Source: Neoconidiobolus thromboides FSU 785 (taxonomy: Eukaryota > Entomophthoromycota > Entomophthoromycetes > Entomophthorales > Neoconidiobolaceae). Taken from it: 64,000 bases of DNA. Shown here one piece after another: positions 37,697 to 48,458 of this stretch (within the stretch, counting starts at the first letter, position 1; every line of letters starts with the position of its first letter). Made by a program: the position numbers and the translations under genes. Below the pieces are notes generated by a model that was given only the letters and a program-made list of their open reading frames with translations, did no database searches and was not told the origin of the DNA. The stretch is from contig MU626307.1 of assembly GCA_025603075.1 (NCBI GenBank), forward strand, positions 1-64,000, given 5' to 3'.

Positions 37697-37928
37697 ATTG
37701 TAAAAAACCCAATTCTTTTGTTTAATTTAAGGCAATAACTTGTCACCATAGAATAGAAAAAATTTGAATACAATTTGTAAATAAATTGACCAATAGAAAT
37801 AAGCTGAAGTAAAGGAAAAAGTAGGTAGAGCTGACTTTAAGATATTAAAATAGTGGCTACGTAGATAACGAGCTTTTCTTTTATTCATTAAATTTAAAAG
37901 AAGAGCCTAGTCTTTAATAAAAAAACCA

Positions 37929-39173
37929 ATGATCAGTATCATGAAAAACATAACGAATAAGAATCATAAATATAGCTTAAGGAGCTCCGAAAAGAAGTCA
38001 AATTTCAAGGATGGTGGCCAGATAAAAGGAAATGGTAATATCAAAGGGACAATGGGAAGGAACGAGTCTTTATTGAAAAGGAAAGCTGACCCTGTTTTAA
38101 AAGAAACAAAAGCTGAAGATAATAAAAGGAAATTCATAAACCAAACAAACTCAAACTCAAAAAATAACTTTAGTACTGAGACCTCAAGGATAAAGCTAAC
38201 TAACGATCAAAAAACTATAACAAGTAACCATAGGAGAATAGAAAATAAGGGCTTTAAGAACTCACCTAGGCTTCTGCAATTAAGCATAAAGAATAGCAGA
38301 GAACTTGAACCCTCAAAGAAGAGGAGGAATTCTAGCAGCAAAACGGCAAAAAATGAAAAGAATAACAGTAATTTATAAAGTTTATATATTTAATAAAGCT
38401 AAAATATCACTATAGATAATGAAAAGAAAGAGGAGACAGATAAAGTTATTTTGTTATACGATGAAAACAAATTTGATGTAAAGGAGCCAAATAAACCTAT
38501 ATTTAACAATACTGAAACTAGAACTAATAACCCTTTTGAAAATCTTTTACAACCTAAACCAATGAAGCTTTCTGAATTAAATGCTGAAGCAGAACCAACT
38601 GCCAGGATTCTTCTTACTCGCTTCGATGGAAGGCGAACTTCCGTTCGGGTAATTAATAGTAAACTTCATAATAATAAACTTATAAAATTTAAGGAAAGTG
38701 ATGAACTTGATTTTCATACATCAATTAACAAAATTGGAGAAAGGTATGAATCAAAGCTAATCAATAGAGAGCTAGAAATGAGAAAGCATCAAGAGTATAC
38801 GGAAAAAGTTATAAAAGAACAGCAGGATTATTATAAATACAATCAAAGGAACCCAATTGGATTACATAATCTATCAAACATATCCTTATTTAATGACTTG
38901 TCTGAAGTTGACTATTGTCCCAATACGATAGCAGTTTCCAGTCTAGATTCAAATATTAAAAATAACATTTTATCCCAAAGACACCCATCACGTATTTTAG
39001 GAGAGCCTAAACTAATTTCTTTAAGCGAGTTAAGTGGAATAGTTCGACCTAAACAGCCCAACTTTTTTTATCGCTTATTAGACTCGGAATATGTCAAACA
39101 AAGTTTAAACGAAAACCCACAAGATTTTGAGTCAACTTTTAAGCAATTTAGAAAGATGCAGGAAAACGAATGA
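37929..39173 (+). CDS. Unknown basic, lysine/serine-rich protein
   Basis: Two exons (37929-38367 and 38416-39173) give an exact frame of 398 codons plus stop. I do not recognise a family. The first 150 residues are highly basic and apparently disordered (YSLRSSEKK, SPRLLQLSIK, EPSKKRRNSSSKTAKNEK), with likely nuclear localisation signals. The second half has more structure: a conserved-looking patch SELNAEAEPTARILLTRFDG, a charged helix (ELEMRKHQEYTEKVIKEQQD), and a C-terminal segment LSGIVRPKQPNFFYRLLDSE. Composition suggests a nuclear chromatin- or RNA-associated protein, but that is inference from composition only. In-frame ATG codons at 37929 and 37941 are both possible starts. Confidence 0.6.
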
Positions 39174-39451
39174 ACTATTTGCTACCTTATTGCTTTTACT
39201 AACATTAATTCATATAATTAAAGCTAAGTTATTTTGTTGCTTATTGCTATATATATTTTTATTGTTTGATTTATTTTGATATTTTTAATCTAGGAATTTT
39301 AAGCACTTTTTATTAATGTAATTAGCCAAATTTGCAATACTTATGATAATTTCAAATCAAAAAGCTAATACTATTAATAATGGAATGTTTAAGCAAAAAT
39401 TAAGTATAAAACAAAACTTAAGTGATGCTTTTTAATAAATTTGTATAAAAA

Positions 39452-41380
39452 ATGAGTACCAATAATGAAATTTGGAAAAAAGAATTAGGCGTTGAGGTAG
39501 CAGAAAGCTTGAATGGTGGGGATAAAATTATTTTACCAGCTGACGTATTAGAAGAACTTTTAGAGCTATATGATCATAACTTACCCACACCACTAACATT
39601 TAAAGTATCAACCCATGAAAACAGTTTCCTTCACTGTGGCGTTAGAGAGTTTAGTAGTCAAGATGGCACTATAATAGTACCACCTTGGATACATGAATTT
39701 TTTAATGGTAATGACACTACTATTAATAAACTAACTTTGGAGTCAGTTCAACTTCCTAAAGGAAAATGGGCAAAATTCGTTCCTCTAGAAGATGATTTTT
39801 TACTGGTTAAAGATCTTAGGGTTATGTTTGAATCTTCTTTAAGAGCCAATTTCACCGCTTTAACTCAAGGACAAATACTCCATACTCGTTATGCATCTAA
39901 GGATTATAAGTTTAGAGTCGATGAGTTGAAACCTGAAATAGCAGTTAATATAATAGATACGGATTTGGAAATTGATATTGAAACACCAATTAATTTTTTA
40001 CAAGGGACTTCGAATTCAAAAAATATAGCTAAAAAGCTAAAGATTCAAGAAGTTAAAGTAGACATCGTTAATTCATTTAAGCTAGGTAAAGGGGAATCAA
40101 TGCAGTATCAATTTTTATGGCCAAGAACAACTTCTTTTAAGGTTGTTTTAAAGGCTTTTGGTACTACTGGACCTAATGCTTTCTTAATTCCTGGTGTAAC
40201 AGAAGCTTCAATTGATAGTCATATTTGGGCTTCCTTTGGTTCACAAAATGAAAAAACAATTACTGTCAAAAAGAACGACCCTGCATATAGAGCTCCTTAT
40301 CACTACAGTTTAACTGTAACAAGCAATAGTGAGTTAACTTTTAACTTAATAATAGAGGAATATAATGAGCCAGATGCTATTCAAGGACCAGCTCCCATCA
40401 AAGAAGATGAGGTTTTATGTACAACGTGTAACAGGATAATACCTAAATCTAGTTTTACTTTACATACCAATTTCTGTGCACGTAACAACAAAGTCTGTGC
40501 CATTTGTAATAAAGTGTTCAAATCAAATGAAATAAATCAACATTGGCATTGTGAGTTATGTTTAATGGATGGAAACTCAGGAGATAATGATATACATTAT
40601 GGGTTTTTTCATACAATTAATCACTGTGAGTGTGGCTCTAAAGTAGAAGGAAAACATGGGTTAGCAAGGCATAAAATTTTAGACTGTCCTAATAGGCTGA
40701 TAGAGTGTCGCTTTTGTCATGATCTAGTACCATATAACAAAAAATCATCTGATCCGGCGGATTGGGAGTTTGATTTAACAGAGCATGAGTCTTATTGTGG
40801 AAACAGAACAATCACATGTTCCAAATGTAATAGACATGTCTCATTAAAAAAGGTAGGATTACATGCCAAATATCACGAGTTTGTGAAGCAAAGTCAACCA
40901 CTGCCGTTTCAAAAATGTTCAAATAGTAATTGTATCAAAGAGCAGACCGGGGATACTAATGAAATGAGGTTGTGCCAGGCGTGCTTTTATCCTATTTGGT
41001 CACCAAATTATGATCCTGAGAATAAAGCGCTTAGGAAAAGGGTAGCTTTACGCTATCATAATCAGTTGGTTAAAGGGTGTCAAAATCAATGGTGTAAAAA
41101 TCAATATTGCGCAACAGCTACAAAGGAGCCATTAAATCCTAATGTGGCAGCAGCTAAGTTAATACCTCTATTAAAAATTCCTTTGTTAAAAGGCCAAGAA
41201 TGTCACTTTTGTGTGGATCAAAGTACTACGTTTAAAATGGAACTTGTAAATAAACTCAAACACGAAAGTAACGGATTGTATCCAGTTGAATGGTATATTA
41301 GATCTTTAACTATGAACGAAGCTGATTTCAAAGAGTGCTTAAAATGGCTTCGAGTTAATGCTCCAACCACAAGGAGTTAA
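39452..41380 (+). CDS. UFD1-domain protein with zinc fingers and C-terminal AZUL-like domain
   Basis: Single exon, 642 residues. Residues about 15-190 are a UFD1-type double-psi-beta-barrel (GGDKIILPADVLEELLELYD, LTFKVSTHE, GTIIVPPWIHEFF, LRANFTALTQGQIL), the fold that lets Ufd1 bind ubiquitin and p97/Cdc48. Residues about 318-490 carry several paired cysteine/histidine fingers (CTTCNRIIPKSSFTLHTNFC, CAICNKVF, CRFCHDLVPY, CSKCNRHVSLKKVGLH) like those in plant UFD1-zinc-finger proteins. Residues about 525-590 match the AZUL zinc fold of the UBE3A ubiquitin ligase: RYHNQLVKGCQNQWCKNQYC followed by NVAAAKL. No HECT domain follows. The NPL4-binding tail of canonical Ufd1 is not seen, so this is a paralogue and not the core Ufd1. 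A role linking ubiquitinated substrates to Cdc48 and the proteasome is inference. Confidence 0.85.
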   Translation: MSTNNEIWKKELGVEVAESLNGGDKIILPADVLEELLELYDHNLPTPLTFKVSTHENSFLHCGVREFSSQDGTIIVPPWIHEFFNGNDTTINKLTLESVQLPKGKWAKFVPLEDDFLLVKDLRVMFESSLRANFTALTQGQILHTRYASKDYKFRVDELKPEIAVNIIDTDLEIDIETPINFLQGTSNSKNIAKKLKIQEVKVDIVNSFKLGKGESMQYQFLWPRTTSFKVVLKAFGTTGPNAFLIPGVTEASIDSHIWASFGSQNEKTITVKKNDPAYRAPYHYSLTVTSNSELTFNLIIEEYNEPDAIQGPAPIKEDEVLCTTCNRIIPKSSFTLHTNFCARNNKVCAICNKVFKSNEINQHWHCELCLMDGNSGDNDIHYGFFHTINHCECGSKVEGKHGLARHKILDCPNRLIECRFCHDLVPYNKKSSDPADWEFDLTEHESYCGNRTITCSKCNRHVSLKKVGLHAKYHEFVKQSQPLPFQKCSNSNCIKEQTGDTNEMRLCQACFYPIWSPNYDPENKALRKRVALRYHNQLVKGCQNQWCKNQYCATATKEPLNPNVAAAKLIPLLKIPLLKGQECHFCVDQSTTFKMELVNKLKHESNGLYPVEWYIRSLTMNEADFKECLKWLRVNAPTTRS

Positions 41381-41654
41381 AAATGATATTTGAGTGTTTG
41401 GTATAGTTTTTAGCATTGATTAAAAATAAAGTAAGATTTGAAATCAACTTCATTGTTTCAATATAATTAGCAATTATTTATTTTGATCATGGTAACTTTT
41501 TAAGGATTATAAATGATATTTGAAAAAAAACAAAGCAGAACGCTAAATTTTATGATTAATTAATCTATCCTAGATGAATTTAGAAATCAGAGAAAAGTTT
41601 ATGAAACGTAGAAATGAATAGTATTTGACTTGAATAAAGGAACGAGGAAAGGGG

Positions 41655-44033
41655 TTATTCATTGACCATTTTATCCAAACAAGTACCTTTAGGATTATAG
41701 CCTAAATTCTCGCCAAAACATAAGAAGCATTTGTTCACCTTGGTATAAAAAGGCCTCATAATAATTTTACTAGAAAATGTAAAATTATTGATCGAAATTT
41801 CCGCTAATTTTTTAACGCCCATAAAGATTCGATTTAATAAATCTTTATCACCAAAATCTAATGAATTGGATCTAGATCTAGGTAAAAAATAACTATTCAA
41901 ACATAAACATGTTAACCCTAAAAACTTTTTGTGGGTCGTTATATTATACATTGATAGCTGATGCATGTGAGTATAAAACGTACTGAATAATATTTCCTTT
42001 TTGTTCAAATGCTCTTCTATCTTTCCTGAATTTATATAAGTATCAAACATGGCTACAATCAAATCATTGAAAGGGTCGAAATAGAGCGATTTAGTCGAAA
42101 AAGATCTCAGCCTACTTTTTACCTTCTGTTCCTCAAAAGGTGGAGCTTGAACAATTTCCTGTGCTTTTTCTAGCTCTTTGATGCATGGGAGTACTACTTC
42201 ATTCAATACTTCACCTAGTGTGAAAGTGTTTGCACTATGAAACAACATGTAGCAATAGTGTGACATGATCTAGAAAGCAAGGTTAATAAAGTATAATAAA
42301 TACAAAATGATGTTATACCAACGATGCAGAGCCATAACAACAAACAATATTTACTAAATTAGATAAAACTTCCCCTTCTTCTCTGTTAATAATTTTATAA
42401 AAGATCTCATTATTGGCTTTTCCTCTTTTATTTGATTCGATACGTAAATATCCTAACAGTAGCGAAAGAGTAGTGAATTCTTCATCTGGAAAAATATGGA
42501 TAAGGTACTCTTCAGAGAATATTATTCTTTTTACATAACACGCAGTTTCTAAAAGATTCACCATAAATTTAACCTGACAACTTTTAGTTTTTTGGTTTAT
42601 GTTATTTAATTAAATTTACTTTAGAATAGTGGTTTCTGTTATCAATTCTTGAATTATAAAGCAAATCAAACACATGATAACTTAATTTGAATAAAACCCA
42701 ACGATCACTTAATATCAATGCTAAATCACTATTTTATCAAAAAGTTCATGCTATACGTAATTCATATTAATTACCTAAGTATACCATCACCATTTTTTAT
42801 ACTTAATTCATTAAGTTTATTCTCTAATTGGCTGACATCTTTTATATCAAAGTTATTTAATACGTTTGTAAGCCCATGTGTAAATGAAAATAAAGAATCA
42901 TGTCCTGTATACTATAAATTTCATTATATTTTACCTTCAATATTATACTTTCATAATAAGCTTACCGCATTTATTTTTATATTACAATTAATAGTTAAAT
43001 CTAATCTAAGAGAACAAAGTAAAGGATTACTTAGTAATTTATACATACTTTTAATTTTTTTTGTAAACGCATCATACATACCAATATCGTTTCCAATAAA
43101 TGCTTGGATTTCTTTAAACTTTTCATTGTTTTTCCTACAAAAGTAAATGAACAAACTGCATCTTTTATAGTTTAAATTAAAATTACCTAATATACACAAC
43201 ATCTTGCTGTGGATATATATATACATTTGATAATACATCTTTTGAATGTTGTAATAATTCTGGATCTGTTACATAAGCATCAATCAAATCTTGAATCTTT
43301 TTATCTTTTAGTTCTGGTACATGTGCTAATACTTTCTTTTTAAGTTTTACACTGCATGACTTGAACTGCGATTAGGATACATTGTACGTAAAAATTAAAA
43401 TAATCTTACTTCATACACTTTGACATCTGTCAAATCATTGAAAATAAATAGTAACTCTTTATCAATAGGAAGATCTGCTGCTAAAGTTAGAGGTATTTTT
43501 CTGAATGGCTCTACTTGTATATATCTCCAAGTTAATTTTAAAAGCTCCCTATATCTTAACTATATTAACTTTTATTTATATAAATCAAAGTTTAAGATGC
43601 TTTACTTTATAAGATTCCTAGGTAAATTATTTTCAATATCATGTAAAATTGAATTTATGAAATCATTTAAACAGGCGTAGTACAAATCATTAATTGAGCC
43701 TTTACAAAATTGTAATAAGGGTAATGTTGCTTTTATTACTGGTACCTCTTCAGTTAGAAATTCTTTTAAGTTTTCTTTTAATGTGTCCGTATTTTTTGAA
43801 CTCCTAAATACTTGTATCAATCTTTCTTTCCCTTCGCTTGTCCCTATTATTTTAGAATAATCATATTTTAATTTTATTGAGTTTTTATTGTTGCTGTTGT
43901 TATAGCTGTGATTAACCCAATCTGTATTCATCTTTTTTTTAAAATAAAAAATCAGTGTCGAAATTGAGCTTTTTGTATTTTCTAGTGCAAATTTAAATGA
44001 ACGAACAAAACTTAATTTGCTATTTTTAAACAT
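41655..44033 (-). CDS. Negative elongation factor subunit B (NELF-B/COBRA1)
   Basis: Subunit of the NELF complex, which holds RNA polymerase II at the promoter-proximal pause. Seven exons (44033-43606, 43548-43410, 43365-43187, 43134-42966, 42911-42775, 42580-42319, 42269-41655) close exactly to 642 residues; human NELF-B is about 580. Similarity runs along much of its length: KENLKEFLTEEVPVIKATLP near the start aligns with the NELF-B N-terminal helices, FKSCSVKLKKKVLAHVPELK with its conserved YRACAVEVKRQIW segment, FKEIQAFIGNDIGMYDAF with VVQRLTRMVGKNVKLYDMV, and FTTLSLLLGYLRI with the leucine-rich LLLLLRLLALG. It is divergent from the HORMA gene with 113 bp between starts. The acceptor of exon 6 (after AAAAG) is weak and may be placed slightly wrong. 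The C-terminal 100 residues are less alike. No other NELF subunit was seen here. Confidence 0.82.
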
Positions 44034-44146
44034 TTTTCAGCAAAATTTAAATCAAATTAAAAAATTGAAACTCAATATTATTTAATACTCAAAAAGGATT
44101 CTATTTTGAATCTTTCTGGTCATTTAATTTATTTGATTTTAATAAA

Positions 44147-45072
44147 ATGGGTATAAAAATTGAGCAAAAAGAAGTTGAAATAAAGGCCTCTAATGATTTA
44201 TTTGAAAACTTGTTTGGTATGATTAATTAAAATTGTGTTTGGTATCAATATATTAACCTTTTTTATTTAATAATATAGAAGTAGCAGTTCATACGTAATT
44301 ACATTTACCATTAATTTTTATAAAATCTTAACTGCGTAGCATTTTATATTTAAGAGGAGCTTATGCAAAAGAAGATTTTGAGATCCATGAGTTTGATACT
44401 ATTGAATTTATGAAGCTTAAGCCCTTGACCTATTTAGGATTTATTAATGAATTTATTGAAACTTCAAGAAGTAAATTACATTAGTCTATTATATTATTAC
44501 TAACTTACGAAAACAGATCGCTTTTTATGTAAAAAAGGATGCTCTTTCTCATTGATAATTAAAAGTGCTAAAAGCGGGAATGTCCTTGATACCTGGGAAA
44601 TAAATTTTAAGCAAGAAAATGAGTAAACAGAAATTAGTAATGATGCTTTTATATTCATTTTATTATAGGGAAGAAATTGGACTGACTAAACCTTCAAGTA
44701 AAACCAAATTCAGTGAGTTATATTATCTAAATACAATACAAAGTATACTACATAAAACTTCCGGATTAGAAGAAATTAAAGAAGAAAGTAAGTAACTTTT
44801 ATAGAAAAAAAATATCATATTAAGCTGTTTTAGTTGTATTTGATTTAGACTTCGATACCATGTATTCTGAGGAAGAGACTGATTCTAAGGACTGGTTTAA
44901 TAACAGTACGAATTTGTCCGATCTTCAGAAAATGTTTCAAGCTGCAGCTACTCTTCGTAAGAGATATATGACTAATGTCGGTGAAGCAGAATGTAGCCCA
45001 CGTAAGAAAATCGAGCTTGGCCTTTCTGCTTCCCTTTCAAAACTTGAAACAGCCCATTACTTTCATTATTAA
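44147..45072 (+). CDS. HORMA-domain protein (Rev7- or HORMAD-like)
   Basis: Six exons (44147-44216, 44279-44294, 44340-44470, 44517-44622, 44669-44787, 44834-45072) join to 226 codons plus stop. The second is a 16-nt microexon. HORMA hallmarks: helix A ENLFEVAVHTILYLRGAYAK, very like Rev7 (LEVAVHLILY) and the YLRG of Hop1/HORMAD; the central strands SLIIKSAKSGNVLDTWEINF, which parallel MAD2's SGEVLERWQFDI; and a later strand IVFDLDFDTMYS. After about residue 150 the usual safety-belt region is not easily matched and a serine/acidic tail (SEEETDSKDW) and RKRYM helix follow. HORMA proteins bind short closure motifs in partners and act in spindle checkpoint, translesion repair or meiotic axis. 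Which branch this is cannot be settled without a tree. Confidence 0.72.
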
Positions 45073-47379
45073 TTTTAATTAAGGACTGGGGCTGTTATGA
45101 GTAGTTTTCTTTTATCTTTCTACCTTCCCGTTAAGTAAAATAGTCATGTTTCTTTTAATCTTCGTTAAGAGATATGACGAAATAAATTACACTAAATTAG
45201 TTAAAATCAATTTTATAAAGCAAAATAGATTGATTGTCTTTCTATTATATTGTAAAAGAACATAGAATTTCTTTACTTTTAGAATGATAGTATCAAATTA
45301 CATTCTTCCGTATAGTGGAACTAGATGTTTATAAACTAAGTTAATTATGGATTTACAACTTAAGCAACAATCTAAATTTCAATTGATGTAACAACCTTAT
45401 CATATCATCCTAATGCATTTATTGTAAATTTTTATACGTTTCCAGCAATTTGATCTACCAGATTATACTTTAAAATATGATATATTAATCTATTTCATTA
45501 CATTATACTACAATATAACAGTAATTTAGCGTAGCCTCCATTCAATTTTTAATAAAATCAGCTAATTTTATTATAATCACCAAGATACATATTTGATCTA
45601 ATTGGCGCGAAAGTATTAAAAGATTACTAAATAGATAATCACATTCAAGCTTGTTACCATCATTTAACCAAAATTCCTTAATTCTTACGACTTGTTATAG
45701 GGTAAAAGCTGGAATATAAATATGACCTTAGACAAAATATTTTATATAAAATATTTATACTCATGTCAGATAAAGTCCCTAAAATAGCTTTTTTGAACGC
45801 TTTTTCTTTATAACTGTTCTTATAATATTTACAGAACTGAGTATATAAACGATTATTGTATGTTCAGGATGTCTTTTTTGTGTCAAATTATATAAAGATT
45901 GTCTTAGTATATCTATGCTTTAGATAAAGTTATACTTAGTCATATTTATTTAATCATTTACATTAAAGCGATAAAATCAAAGTATTTAATGAGTTTGTAC
46001 TATTTTTATTTGAAGTTGCGCTTAAAGTACTATTATAAATTTCTAGCTTATTAAATTATCAATTATTTTTATTAAATCTTATTCTTATTTTTTATCTTCA
46101 ACTCAAAGTTAAAAATAATAAATATCATTAATAGTAAATTAGTCTAAAGAAACGATATTATCGTTTTGTATTAAACTCAAATTTTTAACTTATTATCACA
46201 AATTGAATATCTATAATGAACAATGTTTTGTTATTTGTTAGTACATATAAGTAATATACTAGTAAATTTAACTTAGGAGGGTAGTATGTTTTGATTAATT
46301 TACAACCTTGAGGACTATTTTTTTAATTTGATTAAAATATAAGACAGTGCGTTATAATATTTGAAGGCAAGAGCCATACATAATCAGTATTTAAGCGATT
46401 AAATTTGATGATGGTATTTCTACTTTATTTTAGTAGCTTACTTTAATGGCTTTTTTGTTTTTATAATAATGCATTAAAATTACATTTGACTTTTTTCCCA
46501 ATAAATCCTTTTTAGTTCATTAGCATTATTCGCTCTTTAACTTATTCCAACCTCCTAATAATAGTATAAATATAGCTTTTAATTTATTCACAAATGAAAT
46601 ATTTTAATTACGTTGACTAATTTCAGCTGTAAAGCTATACAGTGGACCATTTAAATGAGAAAAATTTAAAGTTAGGTCAAATTTAAAAGCATGATTAATA
46701 ACAGACTTTAAAAAGCTATGATCAATGGACAGAATTCTTTTAAAAAGATATTCTCATTATTCATTGAAATGTTATATTTTGGTTATACTAAATAAAATTT
46801 ATCATGCACATAATAGTTTACTTTTTAAAGCAAAAATTGAGTTTAAGAGATCATTTTAAACAAAGGATATTATTGGCTAATAAGTTTTCAGAAACGAAAA
46901 GCTCAATTAAACAGTCAAATTGTAGATTAAAACTAATAGTGGCTATAAAAAAGATAAAACTGTTGAAAATGCGACCAAAAATCCAATGTGTAAATGAAAA
47001 TTCGATTCATATTGCTTTTGAAATGAATTCAAATAATAAATGTAATTTATTAGGTGTAGTGTATGATGAACTTTAGACTACCATTGTTTTTAAAGGAATT
47101 AAATAGGAAACGTAATCTGGTTTTTATCCCATAATATTAGGACAGCGTGAATGCAGAATTGCCAAGTAGCACTTTGATTGGTCTAACTACTGTCATTTTT
47201 AAAACTGCACAAAAATGGACTGACAAGCAACAAATCCAATCAAGGAAATCCATACCATGGCAAATAGTCCAATAAAATGGTCGGATAGAATAATTAAGGA
47301 ATGAAACAGAGCAGACCAAGCAAGCAATAAAAATAAAAAATTTAAAAAAACATCGTTTGTCTTTTTCAAATAAAATAAA
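45073..47379. other. Intergenic, promoter of the C-Ala-like gene
   Basis: 2.3 kb of AT-rich DNA with no recognised gene. A 90-codon open frame at 46804-47076 has no family match and AT-rich codon use. Three CCAAT boxes (47177 reverse, 47236, 47269) lie 107-203 bp before the next start. Confidence 0.5.
47177..47273. promoter_or_regulatory. CCAAT-box cluster upstream of the C-Ala-like gene
   Basis: ATTGG at 47177-47181, CCAAT at 47236-47240 and 47269-47273, all within 203 bp of the start codon of a gene whose codon use suggests strong expression. Confidence 0.45.
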
Positions 47380-47928
47380 ATGGCTAGTGTTGACCCTAAA
47401 GTTCTTAAAGCTGTCCTCAAGGAAGGTGGTAAACGTGCAGTAGAAATCGTTGGTGTTGCTGAAACCGGTGGTCTCGAATTTTTCTGTACCAAACTTGACG
47501 AGCCAAATGGTAGCGTTGAGCTCCTCCTTGAAGCCCTTAAAGCTATGAATAAACCAATTGACCCTAATGAAGAAGAATCCAAAGGTGGTTCCCAAGACAT
47601 TGGTAAAATGATCTTCTCTGTCAGCAACGACCAACTCGCCGTTATCGCTTACGTTCCAGCTGCCAAACAAGATAAAATCACTGCCAAGACTTGGTTAGAA
47701 CACGTTCTTACTAAATATGAAGGTAAAGTTCTCGAAGCTAATGATGAAGTTGCTTCCGGTATCATCCTCGCTAACCCAGAAAAGAACGTTTTCTCATTAA
47801 AGGTTCGTGACGAAGCTATCCCATACTCTATCGCTTATCTCCGTTCCCTTGGTCTTTTCCCAGAACAAGCTGATTCTTCTGATGATGAAGCTGCTTTCGG
47901 TGATGACTTCGATTTCGATAACTGTTAA
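47380..47928 (+). CDS. Free-standing homologue of the alanyl-tRNA synthetase C-terminal (C-Ala) domain
   Basis: Single exon, 182 residues. After a short helical head (residues 1-25), the pattern follows the C-terminal domain of cytosolic AlaRS: EFFCTKLDE with SVELLLEALKAMN (compare AFCNTKALNNALK), then KMIFSVSNDQLAVIAYVP (compare [20 protein letters not shown]), then ITAKTWLEHVLTKYEGKV (compare [20 protein letters not shown]) and the final helix IPYSIAYLRSLGL. The GGGK motif of AlaRS is not kept. The last 15 residues are acidic (SSDDEAAFGDDFDFDN). No aminoacylation or editing domain is present, so it is not a synthetase. In AlaRS this domain helps bind tRNA and DNA; a nucleic-acid-binding role here is inference. 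Codons ending in C are strongly preferred (GTC, CTC, ATC, TTC), unlike every neighbour, which points to high expression. Confidence 0.7.
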   Translation: MASVDPKVLKAVLKEGGKRAVEIVGVAETGGLEFFCTKLDEPNGSVELLLEALKAMNKPIDPNEEESKGGSQDIGKMIFSVSNDQLAVIAYVPAAKQDKITAKTWLEHVLTKYEGKVLEANDEVASGIILANPEKNVFSLKVRDEAIPYSIAYLRSLGLFPEQADSSDDEAAFGDDFDFDNC

Positions 47929-48458
47929 AGAATAAATTTGTAGCTATTTATAATTAGTTATTTATAAAAGAATATATGGTATAAGGAACTTTAATATTTT
48001 TATTAATATCAGATAATTTTTATTGATTGCTATATATTTAATAATGTAATATCGCATGTACCAACAGCCACTATAATAAAGCCGAAATTTGTAGCTTGTT
48101 GTTAATCAAAATTAGTAAATAAACTAGATTGCTGTAAAAAATACACTATTAGATACAACTTTATTCTGACATTTATTTAAAATGAGCTTGAACATACCTT
48201 CTAGTCCTACTTTGATATGTAAAATTACAAAAATGCTTGGTGGCAATTTTCAATAGTTAACTATTGTTGTATTATCTCTTGCTTAAGTTATTAGATACAA
48301 TAAAGCTGAAATTTTAATTTGTAGTATTTTTTATTATATAAAATAAAACTATAGCTAATTTGAAACTTAATTTCATTAGCTCTTTAAAAACCAAGGAATT
48401 GAAAGCAAAAATTTTATTTTTTATAATTCTTTTTTTTATAACACTTAGTTTAATAAAA
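47929..48458. other. Short intergenic gap
   Basis: 530 bp between two plus-strand genes. AT-rich, no element copy or other feature recognised. Confidence 0.5.

Larger units (their letters stand above)
36114..37928. other. Intergenic, divergent promoters and MITE copy 14
   Basis: 1.8 kb between divergent genes. CCAAT boxes at 36334 (reverse), 36361, 36427 and 36476 (reverse) cluster on the side of the 1,923-residue gene. MITE copy 14 at 37597. No other feature recognised. Confidence 0.55.

Noticed and set aside
46804..47076. 90-codon open frame upstream of the C-Ala-like gene
   Set aside because: No homology, AT-driven composition, and no supporting intron or promoter signal; kept out of the gene list, although a small gene is not excluded.
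47137..47670. Two long minus-strand frames opposite the C-Ala-like gene
   Set aside because: Shadows produced by the C-rich third codon positions of the plus-strand gene.
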